5,333 nt of DNA from positions 1-5,333 of the forward strand of contig JABURN010000098.1 in NCBI GenBank assembly GCA_014762585.1, in the 5' to 3' direction. Of the stretch, positions 1 through 5,070 are shown in pieces. The translations under genes were made by a program, and so were the position numbers. Below the pieces are notes generated by a model. That model did not search any database, was not told where the DNA came from, and worked only from the letters and a program-made list of their open reading frames with translations. Numbering within the stretch: the first letter of the stretch is position 1; each line of letters begins with the position of its first letter. The DNA comes from Methylophaga sp. (lineage in GTDB: Bacteria > Pseudomonadota > Gammaproteobacteria > Nitrosococcales > Methylophagaceae).

Positions 1-384
1 GCCGACCACAATAACGAAAACGCCGGCAAAGCCCTGCAGGCTCGGGATCTCGCCAAGAAATACCAGTGCCAGCAGCATCGAGATCACAACTTTGTAGGCA
101 TTCAGCGGGCCGAACACCGACAGGTCGGTTTTGGATAATGACATCACCAGAAACAGGGTGCCGGCCATATCGAGCAGGGCGGCAAAAAAGATATTGATCC
201 AGAATTGGCTGGATAGCTGAAACGGATTAAACGTAAACAGCAGCGGCAGACAGATGACTGCCAGCACCACATAGGATGCAAAAACAATGAAGAAGGGGTG
301 CAGTCCCCGATGAGTCAGCTGTTTCTGAAAAACATTCGCAAACGCCGAGAACAGCAGGCGCCCCAGCACCACAAGGACTTCCAA
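1..384 (-). CDS. EamA/DMT-family membrane transporter, N-terminal part (runs off left edge)
   Basis: This is the first 128 codons of an inner-membrane protein whose 3' end lies outside the window. The translation is strongly hydrophobic, with likely membrane helices near residues 3-19, 31-50, 62-81, 88-109 and 117-128+. The stretch from L88 (LSVFGPLNAYKVV) through ALVFLGEIPS at about 106-115 is typical of the EamA repeat of drug/metabolite transporters, where a helix ends in a Gly-Glu pair before the next helix. I chose the TTG start at 384 because a GGGGAG Shine-Dalgarno (394-399) sits 9 nt upstream and the frame is closed just above it by the preceding gene's TAA. GTG codons at 372 and 369 are in frame but badly spaced. 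It begins 6 nt after the DUF411 stop, so it is the last visible gene of the operon. The substrate cannot be predicted. The family call is fairly sure; the exact start less so. Confidence 0.88.
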   Translation of the reverse strand, partial: MEVLVVLGRLLFSAFANVFQKQLTHRGLHPFFIVFASYVVLAVICLPLLFTFNPFQLSSQFWINIFFAALLDMAGTLFLVMSLSKTDLSVFGPLNAYKVVISMLLALVFLGEIPSLQGFAGVFVIVVG

Positions 385-390
385 CGGTGA

Positions 391-900
391 TTACTCCCCG
401 GTGGAAACGCTTTGATATAGCTGATCGGGACCGACTTCGTAACGGTTGAAAATACGGAATTGATTATCTTTGTCGAAACTGACGACGGTGAAATTATCCT
501 TTCTGGCGCCCATTTCCATACCCGGTGTACCAACCGGCATCTCTGGCACCGACAGACCTGTAATCGGCGGTTTTTCAACCAGCAGACGCTTGATATCCTG
601 CGCCGGCACATGGCCTTCAATCAGGTAGCCATTGATGACGGCAGTGTGACAGGAACGCATGACGGTCGGTACCTTCTGGCGTGGTGCGATGGCTTCCAGA
701 TTATGGGTGACCTGATCGTCTACGGTGAAGTTGTGCTTGCGCAGATGCTCAATCCACTTGTGGCAGCACTGGCAGTTCGGACTGCGGTAAACCGTGATCT
801 GGGTCGGTTCGCTCAAGGCTTTCCGGACTTTATCCCATTCACTGTCAGCGGCCAGTGGCAGGCTGACCAGCATCATCAATGCAATTAGATAGTTCTTCAT
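391..900 (-). CDS. DUF411 (CopG-like) exported metal-binding protein
   Basis: This 169-residue protein has a short Sec signal peptide (KNY, then a hydrophobic stretch ending LPLAAD; cleavage probably after A17 or A18), so the mature part should be periplasmic. Family signatures are visible in order: YRSPNCQCCHKW with the CXCC cysteines C43, C45 and C46; VPTVMRSCHTA with C84-H85; GYLIEGHVPAQDIKRLL (91-107); and GLSVPEMPVGTPGMEMG (115-131), rich in methionine. In DUF411 proteins of the CopG type these cysteines form a thioredoxin-like, copper-binding site, and the genes often sit with copper-resistance loci. No copper ATPase, CopA/CopB or CueR-like gene is visible here, so a copper role is inferred from family only. 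The ATG overlaps the upstream stop in an ATGA, and only a weak GAG precedes it, which suggests translational coupling to the 83-residue protein. Confidence 0.93.
   Translation of the reverse strand: MKNYLIALMMLVSLPLAADSEWDKVRKALSEPTQITVYRSPNCQCCHKWIEHLRKHNFTVDDQVTHNLEAIAPRQKVPTVMRSCHTAVINGYLIEGHVPAQDIKRLLVEKPPITGLSVPEMPVGTPGMEMGARKDNFTVVSFDKDNQFRIFNRYEVGPDQLYQSVSTGE
394..399 (-). promoter_or_regulatory. Ribosome binding site deciding a TTG start
   Basis: GGGGAG on the minus strand lies inside the last codons of the DUF411 gene and 9 nt before the TTG at 384. It is the only good Shine-Dalgarno near the beginning of the EamA-like frame and favours TTG over the downstream GTG codons. Confidence 0.6.
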
Positions 901-1148
901 AAATACTCAACAAAAATGTCTTTATCGCGGCTCTGGCTCTCGACATAGGCCAGTGCGGCCATCACGGCCTTCTCATTGGCGGCATCGGTTTCTTCCGGTA
1001 ACGCATGTACCAAAATACCAGCTTGTTCAAATTGCCCTAAATCAGACTCATCTTTCAGGCCCGGGTTCAGCCAAAGCTCAGCTTGATTAGCGAGGACTTC
1101 CTGTTGCGCCTCTTGCAGACCTTCAGCCGTGAAGATAACAAACAGCAT
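897..1148 (-). CDS. Small acidic protein of unknown function (83 aa)
   Basis: I do not recognise this protein. It is short and strongly acidic (16 Asp/Glu against 4 Lys/Arg) and has no cysteine, signal peptide or membrane segment, so it is probably cytosolic. It opens with a likely beta strand (LFVIFTA), followed by a helix-like stretch at about residues 9-25. A second hydrophobic strand lies at 44-50 (GILVHAL), then a helix-like run at 54-73 and a final strand-like DIFVEYL. This alternation suggests a small alpha/beta domain. It is probably a real gene because it fits the operon exactly: its ATG overlaps the stop of the TRAP protein gene (TAATG) and its TGA overlaps the DUF411 start (ATGA). 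A weak GAGA ahead of the start suggests it depends on coupling. Its job may be tied to either flanking envelope protein, but that is inference only. Confidence 0.82.
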   Translation of the reverse strand: MLFVIFTAEGLQEAQQEVLANQAELWLNPGLKDESDLGQFEQAGILVHALPEETDAANEKAVMAALAYVESQSRDKDIFVEYL

Positions 1149-2251
1149 TAATTGTTCTCTATCGCGAGATAGGACTTTTCGGAAATGGCTGTCCAGGCAT
1201 CATCCTTGTTGCGGAAAGACTGATAAGCTTCATAAATGCGTTTGAAGGCCGGGTTGGCGGCAGCTTCCTCTGCCAAAGTTTCTTCAGTCATCGATTGCAG
1301 TCTGGCCAGGACATCATCCGGGAAACGTTTGATCTCAATGTCATCACGGGCCTGAAGTTCTTTCAGCGCTGCCAGATTTTTCTGTTCCATTTCCGACAGC
1401 ATGAGGACATTTTCTGACTCGGCGGCATGGGTGATGATCGCCTGCAGATCCGGCGTCAGGCTGTCCCAGGCACGCTTGTTGACGGTGAGTTCGAGAACGG
1501 TTCCCGGCTCATGCCAGCCCGGATAATAATAATGTTTGGCCGCGCGATACAGACCCAGGCGCTGATCATGGTAAGGGCCTATCCATTCGGTGGCATCAAT
1601 GGTGTTGCGTTCCAGCGCGGTGTATACCTCGCTGCCGGCAAGCAGCACCGGATTACCGCCTGCCTTGGCAAAAACTTTCCCGCCGAGACCGGGAATGCGC
1701 ATTTTCAGGCCTTCCAGATCTTCAACCGAGTTGATTTCCTTGTTGAACCAGCCGCCCATCTGCACACCGGTATTACCCAGCGGAAAGGGGATGACATGGA
1801 AAGGCTCATACACTTCACGCCACAGTTCCAGACCACCGCCGTGATAAAGCCAGGCGTTCATACCGCGGGGCGTCATACCAAACGGCACTGTGGAGAAAAA
1901 CTGGGCTTCCGGCACTTTGCCGGCCCAGTAATAGGCACTGCCGTGACCCATTTCGACTGTGCCCTGTGACACCGCATCAAAAGTCTGCAAGGCCGGAATC
2001 AGTTCACCACCGGCATAGACCTTGATATTGATGCGACCATTGGACATCGCCCTGACATGCTCTGCAAAGCGTTCTGCGCCTTCCTGCAATACCGGGAAGC
2101 CGGGCGGCCAGGTCGTTACCATTTTCCAGTTGTAGGTTTTGCTGCTGTCAATGGCAGCGTTACTACCAGCCTGGTCTTCGGGACCACAGGCAGTCAGTAG
2201 CAGCGCCAGCAGGCCCGGCAATATATAACGCAGAAAAGCAGGCTTTGACAT
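1148..2251 (-). CDS. TRAP transporter solute-binding protein (DctP/TakP-like), predicted lipoprotein
   Basis: This 367-residue protein is the extracytoplasmic receptor type of TRAP transporters, full length for the TakP-like group (about 365 residues). It starts with a lipoprotein signal: hydrophobic residues 9-20, then the lipobox LLTAC with C22, and Gly at +2. Receptor features follow: WKMVTTWPPGFPVLQ (42-56), YAGGELIPALQTFDAV (79-94), Q164, and LKMRIPGLGG (182-191). R185 sits where TRAP receptors carry the arginine that clamps the substrate carboxylate. ATEWIGPYHD (220-229) and GWHEPG (245-250) are typical of alpha-keto or hydroxy acid binders of the TakP type. The ligand is therefore probably an organic carboxylate, possibly bound with a metal ion, but this is inference. 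No DctQ or DctM membrane subunit is in the window, so it looks like an orphan. It starts 10 nt after uvrD with a good ribosome binding site and overlaps the next gene by one base. Confidence 0.95.
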   Translation of the reverse strand: MSKPAFLRYILPGLLALLLTACGPEDQAGSNAAIDSSKTYNWKMVTTWPPGFPVLQEGAERFAEHVRAMSNGRINIKVYAGGELIPALQTFDAVSQGTVEMGHGSAYYWAGKVPEAQFFSTVPFGMTPRGMNAWLYHGGGLELWREVYEPFHVIPFPLGNTGVQMGGWFNKEINSVEDLEGLKMRIPGLGGKVFAKAGGNPVLLAGSEVYTALERNTIDATEWIGPYHDQRLGLYRAAKHYYYPGWHEPGTVLELTVNKRAWDSLTPDLQAIITHAAESENVLMLSEMEQKNLAALKELQARDDIEIKRFPDDVLARLQSMTEETLAEEAAANPAFKRIYEAYQSFRNKDDAWTAISEKSYLAIENN

Positions 2252-2256
2252 GGTTG

Positions 2257-2263
2257 TTTCCTT
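2257..2263 (-). promoter_or_regulatory. Ribosome binding site of the TRAP receptor gene, overlapping the uvrD stop
   Basis: AAGGAAA on the minus strand begins within the uvrD TAA stop codon, and its AAGGA core lies 7 nt before the ATG at 2251. Ribosomes ending uvrD would terminate on this site, which suggests coupled expression and confirms the start. Confidence 0.7.
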
Positions 2264-4433
2264 ATAAGACTTCTAACTTAGCATAAGCCAGCACCAGCCA
2301 CTTGCTGCCGGCATGTTTGAAATTGACCTGTACCCTAGCATTTTTTCCAGCGCCCTCGGTATCTATGACCGTACCCGGACCGAATTTCTGGTGCATGACC
2401 TGCTGTCCGGTTTTGAGGCCAGCTTCATTGAGTTCGATTCCACCGGCGTTGCTGACTGTGCGGAGTCCGGGTGTGATGCGATTACTGCGGGCACGCACTT
2501 CTTCAATGCACTCAACCGGTAATTCACCCAGAAAACGGGAGGGGCGCTGCATCAGTTCCTGGCCGTATAGAAAACGCTGTTCGGTGTAGAGCAGATATAA
2601 GGTCTGGCGAGCCCGGGTCATACCGACGTAACACAGCCGGCGCTCTTCAGCGAGTCGTAGCGGATCGTCGCTGGATTTCTGGCCCGGAAACAGGCCTTCC
2701 TCCATGCCCACCATAAAGACCACGGGGAATTCCAGGCCCTTAGCGGAGTGCAGCGTCATCAGCTGCACGCAATCTTCCCAGCGGTCGCCCTGATTTTCTC
2801 CGGCTTCCAGCGCCGCATGGGCGAGAAAGGCATCCAGTTCAGTCAGGTTCTCGGCTTCCTCATCCTGCGGCCGGACAAACTGTCGGGTGGCACTGATAAG
2901 TTCATCGAGGTTTTCAATACGGCCCTGGCCTTTTTCGCTTTTGTCTTTGGCAAAATGCGCGCGCAGACCAGACTCGTCAATCACCAGCTGGGTCAGTTCA
3001 TGCAGGGGCATATCCGCTTGTTCCGGTGTCAGTGAATCAATCAGCGTCAGAAACCCGGCCAGCGCGTTACCGGCACGGGCCGCGAAGGCTTTGGCATCGA
3101 GCATTTCCTGCGCGCTGTGCCACATCGACAGGTTACGTTCGCGGGCGTACTGACGCAGCTGGGTCAGGGTGGCCGCGCCAATGCCACGGGTAGGGGTGTT
3201 GACGATACGCTCAAAGGCTGCATCATCCTGGCGGTTGGCAATCAGGCGAAGGTAAGACAACACATCCTTGATTTCGGCGCGCTCGAAAAAGCGTAAGCCG
3301 CCATAAACCCGGTAAGGCATGGCAACCTGTAACAAGGCTTCTTCAATTACCCGCGACTGCGCATTGGAACGGTACAAAACGGCACAATCACTGCGGCGGC
3401 CGCCATCATCGACCCATTTCTGCACCTGACCGACCAGATAGGATGCTTCATCGCGCTCATTGAAAGCGTTGTAGACCTGAATCGGACAGCCATCTTCATC
3501 TTCGGTCCACAGTTCTTTACCCAGCCGTTCGCTGTTATTGGCGATAACCGCATTAGCGGCTTTCAGAATATTGCCGGTGGAGCGGTAGTTCTGTTCCAGG
3601 CGGATAGTGGCAGCGCCCTGATAGTCTTTATCGAACTGCTGAATATTCTCAATACGGGCGCCGCGCCAGCCATAAATAGATTGATCATCATCGCCGACAA
3701 TAAACATTTTGCCGCTGTCGCCTGCCAGCAGGCGCAACCAGGCATACTGCAGGGTATTCGTGTCCTGAAATTCGTCGACCAGGATCTGGCTGAAACGCTG
3801 CTGGTACTGGGCGAGGATATCCGGGCGCTTGAGCCAGAGCTCATGACAGCGCAGCAGAATTTCACCGAAATCGATGACGCCGGCGCGCTGGCAGGCTTCT
3901 TCATAGGCCTTGTAGATGGCCAGCATTTTCTGGGAATAGGGATCGTGTCCGGGCTGAATATCCTTGGCACGCAGGCCTTCGTCTTTCTGGGCATTGATAT
4001 ACCACTGCGCCTGCTTGGGCGGCCACTGGGCTTCATCCAGTTCCATAGCGCGGATGATGCGTTTGAGCATACGCAGTTGATCATCACTGTCGAGGATCTG
4101 AAAGCTTTGCGGCAAACCGGCATCTTTCCAATGTGCCCGCAAAAGGCGATGCGCCAGGCCATGGAAAGTGCCAACCCACATGCCGCCGGGCGGATAACCC
4201 AGCATTTCTTCAATACGGCCACGCATTTCCGCAGCGGCTTTGTTGGTGAAGGTCACGGCCAGAATATTGGCCGGTGAGAAGCCTTCGGCCTGAATCAGCC
4301 AGGCAATGCGATGCACCAGAACACGGGTTTTACCACTGCCGGCACCGGCCAGAATACGGGCATGGCCCAAAGGCGCGGCAACCGCTTCACGCTGGGGTTT
4401 ATTCAGATCGTTAAGTAGCTCGGAAACATCCAT
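2262..4433 (-). CDS. uvrD: DNA helicase II (UvrD), superfamily 1A 3'-5' helicase
   Basis: This 723-residue ATP-driven 3'-5' DNA helicase removes the excised oligonucleotide and UvrC in nucleotide excision repair and unwinds nicked DNA in mismatch repair. E. coli UvrD is 720 residues. Seen in order: the Q-motif region around Q14; Walker A AGAGSGKT (29-36, K35); motif Ia TFTNKAAAEM (61-70); Walker B LVDEFQDT (218-225, D220/E221); motif III VGDDDQSIYGWRGA (246-259, Q251); motif IV LEQNYRST (279-286, R284); motif V LMTLHSAKGLEFP (558-570); and motif VI EERRLCYVGMTRAR (596-609). The C-terminal 676-723 segment (QKFGPGTV and KWLVLAYAKLE) is the Tudor-like domain that in this family contacts RNA polymerase. 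The MDVSELL start with NKPQREAV at 11-18 matches UvrD rather than Rep. The Shine-Dalgarno is weak (AAAGA, very close). No LexA-type CTGT-N8-ACAG box lies in the 150 bp upstream. It leads the five-gene minus-strand cluster. Confidence 0.98.
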   Translation of the reverse strand: MDVSELLNDLNKPQREAVAAPLGHARILAGAGSGKTRVLVHRIAWLIQAEGFSPANILAVTFTNKAAAEMRGRIEEMLGYPPGGMWVGTFHGLAHRLLRAHWKDAGLPQSFQILDSDDQLRMLKRIIRAMELDEAQWPPKQAQWYINAQKDEGLRAKDIQPGHDPYSQKMLAIYKAYEEACQRAGVIDFGEILLRCHELWLKRPDILAQYQQRFSQILVDEFQDTNTLQYAWLRLLAGDSGKMFIVGDDDQSIYGWRGARIENIQQFDKDYQGAATIRLEQNYRSTGNILKAANAVIANNSERLGKELWTEDEDGCPIQVYNAFNERDEASYLVGQVQKWVDDGGRRSDCAVLYRSNAQSRVIEEALLQVAMPYRVYGGLRFFERAEIKDVLSYLRLIANRQDDAAFERIVNTPTRGIGAATLTQLRQYARERNLSMWHSAQEMLDAKAFAARAGNALAGFLTLIDSLTPEQADMPLHELTQLVIDESGLRAHFAKDKSEKGQGRIENLDELISATRQFVRPQDEEAENLTELDAFLAHAALEAGENQGDRWEDCVQLMTLHSAKGLEFPVVFMVGMEEGLFPGQKSSDDPLRLAEERRLCYVGMTRARQTLYLLYTEQRFLYGQELMQRPSRFLGELPVECIEEVRARSNRITPGLRTVSNAGGIELNEAGLKTGQQVMHQKFGPGTVIDTEGAGKNARVQVNFKHAGSKWLVLAYAKLEVL

Positions 4434-4462
4434 TCTTTGATTTGCGTTGGCTTTAGTTAGAG

Positions 4463-4492
4463 GCCGTTGCCGGATCGGCGGGCGGGCACGGC
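4463..4492 (-). repeat. Imperfect GC-rich inverted repeat in the uvrD leader
   Basis: On the plus strand GCCGT-T-GCC (4463-4471) can pair with GGCACGGC (4485-4492), giving eight base pairs with one bulged T and a 13-nt loop. An alternative smaller palindrome, GCCG-GAT-CGGC, lies at 4469-4479. If transcribed, the structure would sit about 30-60 nt before the uvrD start codon. GC-rich sequence forms such pairings easily, so a function is uncertain. Confidence 0.3.
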
Positions 4493-4550
4493 GGATTGAT
4501 AGACTGGCACAGACAAGCGGGGGTTCCGCGCCAAATCAACTGCAGGGCAG

Positions 4551-4572
4551 CCCCACACCCGCAGGTGTGGGG
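4551..4572 (-). terminator. Perfect hairpin after trxA, possible terminator or 3'-end stabiliser
   Basis: The arms CCCCACACC (4551-4559) and GGTGTGGGG (4564-4572) are perfectly complementary over nine bases, mostly G-C, with a 4-nt loop. The hairpin starts 11 nt after the trxA stop, the usual place for a terminator. On the trxA strand it is followed by CTGCCCTGCAG rather than a T-run, so it is not a standard Rho-independent terminator. It may instead protect the trxA mRNA end or reduce, without stopping, read-through into uvrD. The structure is certain; the role is inferred. Confidence 0.5.
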
Positions 4573-4583
4573 AAAGGACATCA

Positions 4584-4910
4584 TTACAGGTTGCTGTCCA
4601 GGAAAGCGGCCAGCTGGGACTTGGTTAAAGCACCCACTTTGGTTGCTTCCACTTCGCCGTCTTTAAACAGCATCAGAGTCGGGATACCACGGATACCATA
4701 ACGCGGTGGTGTGTCCTGGTTTTCATCGATGTTCAGCTTGGCAACTTTCAGTTTGCCAGCATATTCGGCGCCGATTTCTTCCAGCACAGGTGCAATCATT
4801 TTGCAGGGACCACACCATTCCGCCCAGTAGTCAACCAAGACAGGAATGTCGGACTGTAATACTTGGCTGTCAAAGTCGCCATCGGTCACGTTGGTGACGT
4901 TATCGCTCAT
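4584..4910 (-). CDS. trxA: Thioredoxin 1
   Basis: This 108-residue cytosolic dithiol-disulfide oxidoreductase is kept reduced by thioredoxin reductase and reduces ribonucleotide reductase, PAPS reductase and other partners. The single thioredoxin domain is full length and clear: buried D27 in LVDYWAEWC, active site WCGPCK (32-37, C33 and C36), YGIRGIPT (71-78) with the cis-proline P77, then LMLFKDGE and a closing helix. There is no signal peptide, consistent with the cytosolic enzyme rather than a periplasmic relative. The start is fixed by a TGGAG Shine-Dalgarno 7 nt upstream. It is divergent from rhlB, the arrangement of E. coli, but the downstream gene is uvrD, whereas in E. coli it is rho. 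Expression is probably driven from the TATAAT box just upstream, and a strong hairpin follows the stop. Confidence 0.98.
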   Translation of the reverse strand: MSDNVTNVTDGDFDSQVLQSDIPVLVDYWAEWCGPCKMIAPVLEEIGAEYAGKLKVAKLNIDENQDTPPRYGIRGIPTLMLFKDGEVEATKVGALTKSQLAAFLDSNL

Positions 4911-4917
4911 GTTTCAT

Positions 4918-4922
4918 CTCCA
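4918..4922 (-). promoter_or_regulatory. Ribosome binding site of trxA
   Basis: TGGAG on the minus strand ends 7 nt before the ATG at 4910. An out-of-frame ATG lies between the two but does not extend the thioredoxin frame. Confidence 0.75.
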
Positions 4923-4944
4923 GTGGTATATAAAGTATCGTTGG

Positions 4945-4950
4945 ATTATA
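4945..4950 (-). promoter_or_regulatory. Probable trxA promoter, -10 box
   Basis: A perfect TATAAT lies on the minus strand about 34 bp before the trxA start, giving a predicted leader of roughly 28 nt. The -35 element is poor: at 17-bp spacing the hexamer is ACATAT, and the better-looking TTGAAC lies 21 bp away. No TGn extension is present. The box position is good for a sigma-70 promoter, but activity may need help or be moderate. Confidence 0.5.
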
Positions 4951-5003
4951 CCGGGCCTGGCGAGGTTATATGTTCAAACCTGCATTTCAGGCCGACTTAG
5001 GTA

Positions 5004-5009
5004 TATACT
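5004..5009 (+). promoter_or_regulatory. Possible rhlB promoter, -10 box
   Basis: TATACT matches the sigma-70 -10 consensus at five of six positions, 57 bp before the rhlB ATG. It lies in the AT-rich divergent spacer, about 53 bp from the trxA -10 on the other strand. The hexamer at 17-bp spacing is TGCATT, a poor -35 element, so this is a tentative assignment. Confidence 0.35.
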
Positions 5010-5052
5010 CCCATGCGATAGAGCCTAACATTTTTTCCTATCATCAACGCTA

Positions 5053-5070
5053 ATGCAAGTATTTATATGA
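5053..5070 (+). other. Five-codon open frame overlapping the rhlB start
   Basis: ATG CAA GTA TTT ATA TGA encodes MQVFI. Its TGA overlaps the rhlB ATG as ATGA, an arrangement typical of coupled translation. No Shine-Dalgarno precedes either ATG, so it could be chance in AT-rich DNA. Confidence 0.25.

Larger units (their letters stand above)
4434..4583. other. Intergenic spacer between trxA and uvrD
   Basis: This 150-bp stretch has no gene I can support. It holds a perfect hairpin next to trxA (4551-4572) and a weaker GC-rich inverted repeat nearer uvrD (4463-4492). I find no convincing -35/-10 pair for uvrD on the minus strand. uvrD may therefore be read from the trxA promoter through the hairpin, or from a promoter too weak to recognise by eye. 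An open frame on the plus strand through this region is only the antisense of trxA. Confidence 0.6.

Noticed and set aside
460..888. A 142-codon plus-strand frame antisense to the DUF411 gene
   Set aside because: It mirrors a well-supported DUF411 gene and has no homology I can recognise.
1427..1969. A 180-codon plus-strand frame antisense to the TRAP receptor gene
   Set aside because: The receptor frame is full length with conserved motifs. The antisense frame has no supporting ribosome binding site or known domain.
3563..4222. A 219-codon minus-strand frame in another phase of uvrD
   Set aside because: It overlaps the helicase motifs in a shifted frame, with low-complexity, Cys/Ser/Arg-rich translation. 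It does not indicate a frameshift because uvrD is intact from end to end.
3681..4277. A 198-codon open frame on the plus strand, antisense to uvrD
   Set aside because: It lies wholly within a clear helicase gene, its translation shows no recognisable domain, and it is explained by codon bias of uvrD.
4551..4572. Resemblance of the trxA hairpin to a type I CRISPR repeat
   Set aside because: The GC-rich palindrome recalls such repeats, but it occurs once, with no second copy at spacer distance and no cas gene in the window.
4447..4701. A plus-strand frame covering the trxA-uvrD spacer and the end of trxA
   Set aside because: Arg/Gly-rich translation of GC-rich spacer followed by antisense trxA, with no good ribosome binding site.
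4997..5036. TTAGG/CCTAA pairing followed by six T residues in the rhlB leader, resembling a plus-strand terminator
   Set aside because: The stem is only five base pairs with a 22-nt loop, no plus-strand gene precedes it, and it would block rhlB itself. An attenuator is possible but unsupported.
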